Of a stretch of DNA of 64,000 bases, positions 32,698 to 42,800 are shown in pieces; the first letter of the stretch is position 1; every line of letters starts with the position of its first letter. A program made the translations under genes and the position numbers. Source of the DNA: Bacteroidota bacterium. Its GTDB lineage: Bacteria; Bacteroidota; Bacteroidia; Bacteroidales; UBA10428. Under the pieces are notes generated by a model that did not search any database, was not told the DNA's origin, and worked only from the letters and a program-made list of their open reading frames with translations. The stretch lies in assembly GCA_023442525.1 (NCBI GenBank), contig JAEZZA010000031.1, forward strand, positions 62,001 to 126,000, read 5' to 3'.

Positions 32698-35394
32698 ATG
32701 AAAAGAATATATTCATTGATCTGTTTATCATTTGCATTTATACTGGCTATGGGTCAGGTGAATGTGACAAGACTGCTGGTTGAAAATCTTGAGAATCCTG
32801 TCGGTTTGGATGAAACTCAACCCAGATTCTCATGGCAAATTTCATCCGACAGGAGAAATGTAATGCAATCTGCCTATGAAATAAGGGTTTATTTGGGTAA
32901 CCAGGTAGTCTGGAACAGTGCCAAAGTCTCCTCCGGTCAGTCGGTACACGTTCCCTATGCAGGATCCGCCCTTCAGTCGGGAAAGAAATACCATTGGCAG
33001 GTCAGGGTTTGGGATAATAACGGAAAGGCATCAAAATGGAGCTCCCGTGCATCTTTTCAAATGGCGCTACTGAATAAAAGCGACTGGAAAGCCAGATGGA
33101 TTGAACCCGAATCGGAAGAAGATCCGGTATTGCGCCCCAGCCCGCTGATGAGAAAACAGTTCCCGGTTACAAAGAAAGTAGCTATGGCCACGGCTTATAT
33201 TACTGCACACGGGATGTACGAGGCATTCATAAATGGCAAAAGGGTAGGCGATGCCTGGTTCACTCCCGGTTGGACTGCCTATAAAAAGAGGATTCAGTAC
33301 CAGGTTTACGATGTTACATCACTGCTTGTAAACGGTAACAACGCCATCGGCGTTATGCTGGGCAACGGATGGTACAGGGGCATTATAGGTTATGCCAATA
33401 ATATCAATTATTATGGGAAGGATATTGCGCTTTTATGCCAGATAGAAATTGTTTATACCGACGGAACCACTGAAACTGTGATCTCCGACGGTTCATGGAA
33501 GTGTTCAACCGGTGAAATAAGGTACTCGGAGATATACAATGGAGAAATTCAGGATGCGCGATTAAAAAAAGAGGGATGGACACAACCACAATATAACGAA
33601 GCCGGTTGGAAGGCAGTTAAAGTGGTTGATCATTCTATGGATGTCCTTGTAGCCACCTGGAACGAAACTATAAAGAAAAAGGAAACATTTACACCGGTAA
33701 AAATCTTCACCACGCCGGCCGGGGAGAAGGTGATCGATTTCGGTCAGAACCTGGTAGGTTGGGTTCAGATGAAGGTAGCCGGACCTGCCGGTACGAAAAT
33801 TACACTGTCGCACGCTGAAGTGCTTGATAAATATGGTAATTTCTATATCGAAAACCTGAGGCAGGCTAAAGCACAGGATATATATTACCTGAAAGGTCAG
33901 GGTACCGAAGTATTTGAACCTCATTTTACCTGGCATGGATTCAGATACCTGAAAATTGAAGGCTACCCCGGAGAGTTGGTACCGGAAAACTTCATAGCTG
34001 TTGCTATGTATTCGGATATGCCTGTAACAGGTACCTTCAGAACTTCCAACGAAATGATCAATCAACTCCAGCATAACATACAGTGGGGACAAAAAGGAAA
34101 TTTCCTGGATGTCCCAACCGATTGCCCTCAGCGTGATGAAAGGCTTGGATGGACAGGTGATGCACAGGTTTTTGCCCGTACAGCTTCGTATAATATGAAT
34201 GTAAACAGTTTCTTTGCCAAGTGGCTGAGAGACCTTGAAGCCGACCAGATAGACGGCAGGGTTCCTTTTGTGATTCCTAACGTACTGGGGTCGGGAGCTA
34301 CAAACAGCACAGGTTGGGCCGATGCTGCCACAATTATTCCCTGGACCATGTACATTGCTTATGGCGATAGTAAAATCCTTGAGCAGCAGTATTCATCGAT
34401 GAAAGCTTTTGTTGAAAGCATCCGGAAAGTAACCAAAAACGATCTCTGGCAGGGTTCGTTTCACTTTGGCGACTGGCTTTTTTACCGCCCCGATGATGAT
34501 AACAGCGGAATGGCAGCAGTTACCGACAAATACCTGATTGCGCAATGTTTTTATGTACATTCAACTCAATTGCTGATTAACACCGCAAGAATCCTCAATA
34601 AGCAGGAAGACATTGCATTTTATTCTGCACTCCTCGGGAAAATTAAAGAAGCATTCCTGAAAGAGTACATGACTCCCAATGGCCGGTTGGTTTCCGGAAC
34701 CCAGACTGCATATGTACTTGCACTGAATTTCGATATGCTGCCGGAAGAACTCAGAGGTCAGGCTGCACAACGACTGGTGGATAATATTAAAACATATAAC
34801 ACTCATCTAACAACGGGTTTTCTGGGTACTCCTTATCTCTGTCATGTTCTTACACGGTTCGGGCACACCGATATCGCTTACAACCTGCTGCTTCAGAAAA
34901 CTTATCCTTCGTGGTTATACCCGGTAACCATGGGTGCTACAACTATCTGGGAACGGTGGGATGGTCAGAAGCCCGACAGTACGTTCCAGACAGCTGATAT
35001 GAATTCGTTCAACCACTATGCTTACGGGGCTATAGGCGACTGGATGTACCGGATTATGGCAGGATTGGATACGTATGAAGATGGTGTGGGATATAAACAC
35101 AGCCGCATTAAGCCGCATCCGGGAGCAGATTTTACCGAAGTGTCTGCTTCATTGGATACTTATTACGGAAAGCTGGCCAATACATGGAAATTGAACGGTA
35201 ACCAGCTCTCCATGGACGTTGAGGTTCCGGTAAACACCAAATGTACGGTATATATCCCCGGTAAGGATGCCGGTAAAATCACTGAAGGAGGGAAACCTTT
35301 ATCACAGATCAAAGAAATAACTGTTGTTGGTACCGAAGGCGACTACGTGGTTCTGAATGTCGGCTCGGGAAAATATAAATTTGTAAGGGATTAA
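32698..35394 (+). CDS. GH78 alpha-L-rhamnosidase
   Basis: An 898-residue exported enzyme (signal peptide MKRIYSLICLSFAFILAMG). It begins with the Ig-like domain typical of GH78 (LENPVGLDETQPRFSW), then beta-sandwich domains (AHGMYEAFINGKRVGD, GNGWYRG), the (alpha/alpha)6 catalytic barrel and a C-terminal beta domain. The catalytic motif DCPQRDERLGWTGDAQ holds the general acid, E481 by position, and WERWDG near residue 752 supplies the second Glu. It releases terminal alpha-L-rhamnose from plant polysaccharides or glycosides in the periplasm. Length and architecture are standard. It is followed by a 392-base repeat-filled gap and then a second, divergent rhamnosidase. Confidence 0.95.
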   Translation: MKRIYSLICLSFAFILAMGQVNVTRLLVENLENPVGLDETQPRFSWQISSDRRNVMQSAYEIRVYLGNQVVWNSAKVSSGQSVHVPYAGSALQSGKKYHWQVRVWDNNGKASKWSSRASFQMALLNKSDWKARWIEPESEEDPVLRPSPLMRKQFPVTKKVAMATAYITAHGMYEAFINGKRVGDAWFTPGWTAYKKRIQYQVYDVTSLLVNGNNAIGVMLGNGWYRGIIGYANNINYYGKDIALLCQIEIVYTDGTTETVISDGSWKCSTGEIRYSEIYNGEIQDARLKKEGWTQPQYNEAGWKAVKVVDHSMDVLVATWNETIKKKETFTPVKIFTTPAGEKVIDFGQNLVGWVQMKVAGPAGTKITLSHAEVLDKYGNFYIENLRQAKAQDIYYLKGQGTEVFEPHFTWHGFRYLKIEGYPGELVPENFIAVAMYSDMPVTGTFRTSNEMINQLQHNIQWGQKGNFLDVPTDCPQRDERLGWTGDAQVFARTASYNMNVNSFFAKWLRDLEADQIDGRVPFVIPNVLGSGATNSTGWADAATIIPWTMYIAYGDSKILEQQYSSMKAFVESIRKVTKNDLWQGSFHFGDWLFYRPDDDNSGMAAVTDKYLIAQCFYVHSTQLLINTARILNKQEDIAFYSALLGKIKEAFLKEYMTPNGRLVSGTQTAYVLALNFDMLPEELRGQAAQRLVDNIKTYNTHLTTGFLGTPYLCHVLTRFGHTDIAYNLLLQKTYPSWLYPVTMGATTIWERWDGQKPDSTFQTADMNSFNHYAYGAIGDWMYRIMAGLDTYEDGVGYKHSRIKPHPGADFTEVSASLDTYYGKLANTWKLNGNQLSMDVEVPVNTKCTVYIPGKDAGKITEGGKPLSQIKEITVVGTEGDYVVLNVGSGKYKFVRD

Positions 35395-35786
35395 ATGAAA
35401 CCAGATACCAGATTCTGGATACTGGATGCGCCCCCGATCTTCCTGACAGGTGTTCCTCTCCTGTCAGGTTTGATCGGTAGAAAATGAATTATTTTACTTG
35501 CTACTGGAATAATGTGCTAATATGCCAATGTGCTAATGCGCCAATAAGGGACAAGGGACGAGGTACAAAAAGGGAGAAGGGAGACACATAGGGATGAGGG
35601 AGAGAGGGAGAGACAAATTATTTATGAATATGATTCTGGAAGCAATCTGGAGATTGGGAGTGACAACTTATTTCCAAACGGGCCTTATGTCCCATATATC
35701 CCATGAAGACCAGAAGACTTAGAAGACTTAGAAGACTTGGAGGACCGAGGTAGAACTCTGAAATTTAAAACAAAATAATTGCCAAA
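35395..35786. repeat. Dispersed intergenic repeat block 3 (392 bases, no gene)
   Basis: It contains, in order: CCAGATACCAG/CTGGATACTGG units (35401-35427); a perfect inverted repeat CCTGACAGG (35442-35450) / CCTGTCAGG (35460-35468), flanked by GATC on both sides; GTGCTAATATGCCAATGTG units (35512-35548); GGGACAAGGGAC (35549-35560); GGGAGAAGGGAG and GAGGGAGAGAGGGAGAGA purine runs (35569-35613); the hairpin variant GCAATCTGGAGATTGG (35642-35657); and AGAAGACTT tandem copies (35712-35738). No open frame of note is seen. Confidence 0.75.
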
Positions 35787-38201
35787 ATGAGGATTATAGC
35801 ATCTTTAGTACTCGCGTTTATCTTTCCGGTGATTCATCAGGCGCAGCCCGTAAATCCCGAACTGCTTAAGGAAAGGTGGGATGCACAGTGGATTACCGTT
35901 CCGGGGGCTCCCCGGAATGATTATGGAGTTTACCTCTTCCGCAAAACCATTGATCTTAAAAAAGTTCCGGAATCCTTCATAATTCATGTGTCGGGAGATA
36001 ACCGTTACAAACTCTATGTCAATGAGAAGCTTGTTTCTGCAGGGCCTGCCCGGGGCGACCTTTATTACTGGAATTATGAAACGGTGGATTTAGCTCCGTA
36101 TCTCACAGAGGGCATCAATACACTGGCAGCACGTGTATGGAACGAGGGTAGTCTCCGACCGGAGGCCCAGATATCCTGGCGTACCGGATTTATTCTACAG
36201 GGGAATTCGGATGCCGAAGAAGTGGTAAATACCAACAACAGTTGGAAGTGTATCAGAGATACAAGTTACCAGCCTTTGATCACCCGGGAAGTTCCGGGTT
36301 ACTTTGTCACCGGTCCCGGTGAGTTTGTCGATATGAGAAAGAATCTGAAAGGCTGGACCCGGCAGGCGTTCAACGACAGTACCTGGAAGAATGCAGTCAA
36401 TGCCTATTGGGGTGGAGGTTCACCAAAGGGATATTCTGATGCGTTCGGCTGGATGCTGGTGCCTTCGGCCTTACCACAAATGGAATTAAGCCTCCAGCGT
36501 ATGAAGTCGGCAAGAGAATCTACAGGCGTTAACCTGCCGGCTAACTTCCCTGCCCAGGCTGTTCCTGTTACCATTCCTGCAAATACCAAAGCATCAGTAC
36601 TGCTCGATCAGGGATATCTCACCAATGCTTACCTGACTCTGAATTTCAGTAACGGAAAAGATGCATCCATACGTCTTAAATATGCCGAGGCATTATTTAT
36701 TCCTGCACGTTCGGAAATCTATGGAACAACAAAGGGCGGTTATATGGGATCGGAAACGATTGCCGGAAAAGGTAACCGTGATGAGGTTAAAGGAAAACTC
36801 TTTCTGGGAAGGAAAGACAGCCTGATCTCTGACGGAACCCTGAATCAGCAGTATACAACCCTCTACTGGCGTACTTACCGTTATATTTTACTGACCATCG
36901 AAACCAAAGACGACCCTCTGGTAATTAATGATATTTACGGAACATTTACGGGTTATCCTTTTAATCTGAATGCTTCGTTTAATTCCGACAACTCATCTTT
37001 ACAGAAGATTCTGGACATCGGCTGGCGTACGGCACGGCTTTGTGCAATTGATACTTATATGGATTGTCCATATTATGAGCAATTGCAATATATAGGCGAT
37101 ACCCGCATTCAGGCTATCGTAAGCTATTATAACAGCGGAGACGACAGACTGGCACGAAATGCGATTAACCAGGCCGACCATTCGCGGATTGCCGAAGGAC
37201 CAACGTTGAGCCGTCATCCTTCGTTCTCTCCCCAACTCATCCCGACATTTTCACTTTGGTATATCGGAATGCTGTATGATTACTGGATGTACCGTCCCGA
37301 TAGTCTGTTTGTAAAAGAAAAGATAAGCGGTACAAGGCAAATACTGGATTTTTTCCACCGTTATCAGCAGGCTGACGGTTCACTTCTGAATGTGCCGTAC
37401 TGGAATTTCAGCGACTGGGTGGATACCTGGCCTGGAGGAGTAGGGCCGGAAGGAAATAAAGGCTTTTCGGCAATATACGATTTGCAATTGCTGTGGGCAT
37501 ATCAGGTGGCTGCACAACTCGAAAAAAATATGGGTTTAAAACCCATTGCCGAACTGTACGACCAACGTGCGGCACAACTAATGGAAACTATTCGGAATAA
37601 GTATTGGGACGATGAGCGTGGGTTATTTTCTGATACACCGGATAAAAAGCATTATTCACAGCATGCAAACAGCCTGGCCATATTGACCGGCCTGGTGGAA
37701 GGACCGGATGCAATTAAGATTGCCCAAAAAATGCTTGCCGATGAAAATATCACAAAGGCATCCATCTATTTTAAATATTACTTTCACAAAGCTCTGGTAA
37801 AAGCAGGTTTGGGTAATGATTACCTGAAATGGCTGGATAAGTGGCACGAAAACATTTCGATGGGAATGACTACATGGGCAGAGGATTCAGAGATTAATAC
37901 AGCCAGAAGCGATTGCCACGCCTGGGGTTCAAGTCCCAACATTGAATTTTACCGGACGGTTCTCGGTATTGATACCGATGCTCCCGGTTTTACACGCGTG
38001 AAGATTGAGCCCCGACTGGGCGTTTTGAAAAAGGCCGGCGGAGAGATACCTCACCCTCAGGGGAAAATTGCTGTTCAATACACACTGGAAAAAGGAAAGT
38101 GGAATATTCTGATAACCCTCCCGCAAATGTTAACCGGTTCGTTCGTATGGAAGGGTAAGGAGTACGAGTTGAGAGGGGGAGAGAATAGGATTGTGGAATA
38201 G
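35787..38201 (+). CDS. Divergent GH78-type alpha-L-rhamnosidase
   Basis: An 804-residue exported protein (signal peptide MRIIASLVLAFIFPVIHQAQ). The N-terminal half has rhamnosidase-type beta domains (IHVSGDNRYKLYVNEKLVS, YNYETVDLAPYL-like). The (alpha/alpha)6 barrel carries DCPYYEQLQYIGDTR, where the classical GH78 DCPQRDERLGWTGD is replaced by a one-residue-shorter variant keeping Glu (E431) and the last Asp. Later WAEDSEINTARSDCHAW matches the second acidic loop. This DCPYYEQLQY clade is still annotated as alpha-L-rhamnosidase, but its specificity may differ from the first enzyme (for example glycosidic partner or branched rhamnose). It starts after one repeat block and ends just before another. 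Confidence 0.85.
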   Translation: MRIIASLVLAFIFPVIHQAQPVNPELLKERWDAQWITVPGAPRNDYGVYLFRKTIDLKKVPESFIIHVSGDNRYKLYVNEKLVSAGPARGDLYYWNYETVDLAPYLTEGINTLAARVWNEGSLRPEAQISWRTGFILQGNSDAEEVVNTNNSWKCIRDTSYQPLITREVPGYFVTGPGEFVDMRKNLKGWTRQAFNDSTWKNAVNAYWGGGSPKGYSDAFGWMLVPSALPQMELSLQRMKSARESTGVNLPANFPAQAVPVTIPANTKASVLLDQGYLTNAYLTLNFSNGKDASIRLKYAEALFIPARSEIYGTTKGGYMGSETIAGKGNRDEVKGKLFLGRKDSLISDGTLNQQYTTLYWRTYRYILLTIETKDDPLVINDIYGTFTGYPFNLNASFNSDNSSLQKILDIGWRTARLCAIDTYMDCPYYEQLQYIGDTRIQAIVSYYNSGDDRLARNAINQADHSRIAEGPTLSRHPSFSPQLIPTFSLWYIGMLYDYWMYRPDSLFVKEKISGTRQILDFFHRYQQADGSLLNVPYWNFSDWVDTWPGGVGPEGNKGFSAIYDLQLLWAYQVAAQLEKNMGLKPIAELYDQRAAQLMETIRNKYWDDERGLFSDTPDKKHYSQHANSLAILTGLVEGPDAIKIAQKMLADENITKASIYFKYYFHKALVKAGLGNDYLKWLDKWHENISMGMTTWAEDSEINTARSDCHAWGSSPNIEFYRTVLGIDTDAPGFTRVKIEPRLGVLKKAGGEIPHPQGKIAVQYTLEKGKWNILITLPQMLTGSFVWKGKEYELRGGENRIVE

Positions 38202-38504
38202 AATGTTCTTATGTGCTAATGTGCCAATAAGGGACAAGGGACGAGGAACGACAAGTAGGGAGAAGGGCGAAGGGAGAAGGGAGAAGGGAGACTGAAGACA
38301 AAGGAATGAGGGAGAGAGGGAGAGAGGGAGAGAGGGAGAGACAAAATGTATATGAATATGATGCTGGTAGCAGTCTGGAGACTGCGAGTAGCCGCAGCGG
38401 AAAACCTGACAGAGTTTATAAAACCTGTGTTTGAAGCTGTAAACCTTAAGAAGTTCCGAAGTCCCTGAACACAAGGAAATAATATAACTTTTACTTTGAA
38501 AAAA
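38202..38504. repeat. Dispersed intergenic repeat block 4 (no gene)
   Basis: It contains GTGCTAATGTGCCAATAAGG (38213-38232), GGGACAAGGGAC (38231-38242), at least four GGGAGAAGGG-type units (38257-38289), three to four tandem GAGGGAGA units (38308-38341), the hairpin GCAGTCTGGAGACTGC (38370-38385) and AACCTGACAG (38403-38412). Order and words match block 3. The promoter of the next gene must lie at its right end. Confidence 0.75.
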
Positions 38505-39827
38505 ATGAAATTACCTTTTACTTCAACAGTTTTAGCCTTAATTGCACTTTCCGCCTTCTCTCAAAATCCCATCGTTCCGCCCGGAATGTACATAGCCGAT
38601 CCGTCGGCTCACGTGTGGCAGGATGGCATACTTTATGTTTACGGATCGAGAGATGAAAGCCCCGATTATTATTGTTCGTGGAATTATCATGTATTGTCGA
38701 CTTCCGATCTGAAAAAATGGACCATTCATGAGAATTCATTTGCCTCCAAAGGCCCGGACGATCAGGTGCCGTATTCCGACCAGTATTTATGGGCGCCGGA
38801 TGTTCAATTCAGGAATGGTATCTATTACCTGTATTATTGCCTTGGTTTTACACAGGGTGCCGAAGGAGTAGCCACATCAGATTCTCCTACGGGTCCTTTT
38901 ATGAATGGAACACCGATCAAAACCGGCAGGTTAGATCAGATCGATCCCTGTGTTTTCATCGACGATGATGGAAAGGCTTATTATTTATGGGGACAGGGAT
39001 CGGCAAAAATGGCATTGTTGAAACCAAATATGATTGAAATAGATACTACAACCATTCGCGATAATATTGTTACAGAAAAGGAACATCGCTTTCACGAAGG
39101 TGCATACATGGTAAAACGCGATGGCATCTATTACCTCGTGTATGCCGCTCTTAGCATACACGATATGGCATCATGCATAAGCTATGCAACTGCCGACAAC
39201 CCCTGGGGTCCATATAAATACAGAGGAGTGATCATTAACAACGATCACAGCGATCCGGGAAACTGGAACAATCATGGATCACTGGTGGAATTCAGGGGTC
39301 AGTGGTATATCTTCTATCACAGAGCCACTCACGGTTGCTATACTATGAGAAAGGCTTGCGTTGAACCAATTACTTTCAATGACGACGGCAGCATAAATGA
39401 GGTGGAAATGACTACACAGGGCGCCGCCGGTCCATTGGATGCCCGTGAAAAAATAGATGCCGAAAGAGCCTGTCTGTTGCATGGCAATGTTATGATCAGG
39501 GCCTGTGCGGAAGATAACGAAGAGCTCGCTTCGATAACGGATGGAGACAGAGTTGCTTACAAATACATCGATTTTAAAGACGGGGTATCCTCGGTAGTTT
39601 TCCGTGTAGCACCCGGAACTGCCCCCGGCAGCATTGAGGTTGCTGTTGGCAGGCCCTGGAGTTATGCCCCCGCAACAATTGTCGTACCCGGAGAGAGCGA
39701 CGGAAAAACATGGATTGAAATTAAGGCACCTGTATCCGGGGGATTAAAAGGCGTTCATGCTATATGGCTGCGATTTAAGACCAAGGGTGAAAATAGTTTC
39801 AGAGTAGACTGGTTCAGATTTGAGTAG
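38505..39827 (+). CDS. GH43-family glycoside hydrolase with C-terminal CBM6-like domain
   Basis: From ATG 38505 the protein is 440 residues with a signal peptide ending ...LSAFSQ; an upstream in-frame TTG at 38496 is unnecessary. GH43 propeller residues are present: Asp in MYIADPSAHVW, Asp in IDPCVFIDDDGKAYYLWG, Glu in FHEGAYMVKRDGIYYL. From about residue 320 a beta-sandwich resembling CBM6 follows (VAYKYIDFKDGVSSVVFRVA and FRVDWFRFE at the very end), suggesting direct binding to polysaccharide. It is an arabinan/xylan-type exo- or endo-enzyme; the exact specificity is unknown. Its 3' end overlaps that of the HTCS gene by 14 bases (convergent). Confidence 0.9.
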   Translation: MKLPFTSTVLALIALSAFSQNPIVPPGMYIADPSAHVWQDGILYVYGSRDESPDYYCSWNYHVLSTSDLKKWTIHENSFASKGPDDQVPYSDQYLWAPDVQFRNGIYYLYYCLGFTQGAEGVATSDSPTGPFMNGTPIKTGRLDQIDPCVFIDDDGKAYYLWGQGSAKMALLKPNMIEIDTTTIRDNIVTEKEHRFHEGAYMVKRDGIYYLVYAALSIHDMASCISYATADNPWGPYKYRGVIINNDHSDPGNWNNHGSLVEFRGQWYIFYHRATHGCYTMRKACVEPITFNDDGSINEVEMTTQGAAGPLDAREKIDAERACLLHGNVMIRACAEDNEELASITDGDRVAYKYIDFKDGVSSVVFRVAPGTAPGSIEVAVGRPWSYAPATIVVPGESDGKTWIEIKAPVSGGLKGVHAIWLRFKTKGENSFRVDWFRFE

Positions 39828-42800
39828 ATTTACCTGAGGTTTTTTTTGAGGCAGAGTTTTGCCAGGTATGGCTGTTGGCGGAGTATTCGGATGGAGATTG
39901 GCCGAACTGGTCGTGAAAACATTTGGAAAAATACGATGGTGAAGAGAATCCCGTCTCAAACGAGATTTCCGAAAATGTCAGCTGGTTTTCCCGGATCAGT
40001 CGGGCAGCTTTATTTAAACGGATTGTCCGGATGAACTCCACTATGGATAGACCGCTGAGAGCTTTTATTTTCCGGTAGGTCTGTACCTTGCTTAGTGAAG
40101 CACATTGTGCCAGCTGATCCACACTGAGATCGGAATTAATCATGTTTTCCTCAATATAATGCGTGATCTTTCTTAAAAACTCAGAGTCGAGCTTTCCCGG
40201 CATAGCCTCTGCCGGAACATGTGTGGCTGCTTCAAGGTGTCTGTTGTAAATAGCCTTCTCTAAACTGATCAGGTTGTTGATCTGCACTTTCAGGTGATCG
40301 ATATTGAAGGGTTTGACCATATAAACATCGGCACCTGTTTCCAATCCACCTATTTGTTCTTCAATTCTGGCCTTGGCGGAGAGCATTATAACGGGTATGT
40401 GCGAAGTGATTACCTGGTTCTTCAATAATTTGCATAGTTCCAGACCTGATAACCCCGGCATTTTAACATCCGTAATGATCAGGTCAGGAATCATTTCACA
40501 GGCAATTTTAAATCCTTCGTCGCCATTATCGGCCACTGTTATTTCGAATTCAGATTTAAGTTCCTGAAGGATGTATTGACTAATATCCTGTTCATCATCA
40601 ATTAGTAAAATCCTGTAGCGGCTTTCGGAACCTGAACTGTGACTTCTGCTTTCACTCTGCATTGGCACTTTGCTATGAACAGGCTCTGCATGGGTTGTGT
40701 GACTATCAAAACCAGGCTGCAATAGCGGAAGATAAACTTCAAATGTGGTTTCTAAATCGGGATCACTTTTTACTTCAACAATACCATTTTGCAATTCCAC
40801 AAAACTTTTTACCAACGAAAGCCCAATGCCTGTTCCCTGAACCGGGCTGTTCTGTGTACTGCTGACCTGATAAAACCTGTCGAAAACCCTGTTCAGATCC
40901 TCCGGCTTGATACCGGCCCCGGTATTGATTACAGAAAGCTTCACGTATTCGATTTCGGTGCGCAGGCTTTTCGTAAGATTAACCATGATCATTCCTTTGG
41001 CCGGTGTAAATTTGAATGCATTCGATAACAGGTTAAATACCACTTTCTCAGTCATTCCTTTATCGATTGGGATTTCCATTCGTTCAAAGGAGCAGATAAA
41101 CTTAAAATCGAATTGCATGGAATCGGCCATGTTATTGAATAACTGACATGATTCGTTCACCAGTGAAACAATATCCTGAAGCTGAAATTCGGGCTTGAGG
41201 AGTTTGTTGTCGATTTTACTGAAATCCATTAATTCATTGGTCAGCTTCAATAAGCGGTTACTGCTTTTCAAAACCAGCTTGATTCGATCTGCATTTTGCC
41301 TGGATATATTCTGATCCTTAACAATACTTTCCAAAGGATCTACTATCAGGCTTAGCGGGGTTCTTAATTCATGGGAGATATTGGAGAAGAACTCGGTTTT
41401 CATTTTGTCGAGTTCCTCAATCTTCTTTCTTTCAAACCGTTCTTTTTCGAGAATCGATTTCTGAATTACTTTTCGGATCAGCATTTGCCTGTAAAGCAAA
41501 AGCGCAGCTACGATTAATAAAAAATACACGCAATAAGCAGGTACGGTTAACCAGAATGGCGGGAGATAATCGATGGTTATGGTTCTCATTTGCTGCGCGT
41601 TCGAATCTGCAAGTAATATGCTTAATGTATATTCACCTGAACGAAGTTTTGGGATGACAATATTCCGTTGGTTAGCATTCAATACTATCCATTCCGAATT
41701 ATTGCCAAGCCTGTATTTATATATCAGTTTACCTGAATTCAGAAAATCGAGTGCAGCGAATTCCAGACTTAAAGTGTGATTATGGGGTACACGGATTACT
41801 TCACACTCATTGATGCCCGCTTTTATGATCCGGGTACCATAGTATTTTTGGAATGGCTTTACCGGCTTGTTGTCGATTTTAATGTCCGTAAAATATAGCG
41901 GCGGGCTGTGCAGGTTCTTTTCAACAGAGTCAGGGTGAACAAATACCATAGTTTCGTTGGTGGAAAATCCTATAAGTTTACCTTTAGTGTGAACTGCAGC
42001 GTTTATAATGTATTGATTGAATTTATCCTTATCGGTATAAAAGAAATTGGTAATGAAATGATCCTGGTATAATACCTTGGATATTCCGAATGAAGTCGAC
42101 ACCCAGATATTGTTATTGTAATCCTGAATAATGTTGTTAATATCATCGCTACATAATCCCTTTGCAGAAGTGATTAGTTCGATGCTGTCGGTTGAAGTAT
42201 TCCAGAAACAGAGGCCGGAATGGGTTCCCATCCATATATTGTTTTGTTGATCTTTATAAACCAGCCTGATATTTCGGGTCGACAGCCGGGCGTTGATGTG
42301 TGATGGATGGAATTGAATATTGCCCAGCGGTGTTATTTTAACCTCCACCAGGCCCGATCCGAGGGTGCCAACTAAAATCTTATCTTTTTCGAGTTCAACA
42401 AGGGAAGCTACCGGTGCAAAGGCTCTTTTTCCTTTTTCAGAATTGTTAAAAGAAAACACCAGGGTAGATTTAATACCTGAAATATTTCCGTCAACCGTTT
42501 TTTTGTTTAAAGGATCGCCTTTCAGATCGATCATATAAAGGCTTCCCCAACTTCCTGACCATAATCGTTCCGAACTGTCCATGTACAATGAGAAAATATA
42601 GGAATTATCCTCGCTGTTTGCATTCGTAAGGCTGTTTGCATCAATGGGTTTAATAAGCGAACGGGCTGTTCCCTTAAGCAGTTCATTTACTTTGTCAGCG
42701 GGTAAAACGTAGAGTCCCGATCGCTGAAAAACCATCCAGAGATTCCCCTGTCGATCCAGATAACAGAGACTCAGTCTGTTGCCCGGAAGCCTGAGACCCC

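Noticed and set aside
35442..35468. Terminator of the first rhamnosidase gene
   Set aside because: A perfect 9-bp inverted repeat but no following T-run; it shares the CCTGACAGG word with other gaps and is counted with the repeats.
38257..38341. CRISPR-like or VNTR array
   Set aside because: The units are short purine-rich words without unique spacers or constant repeat length.
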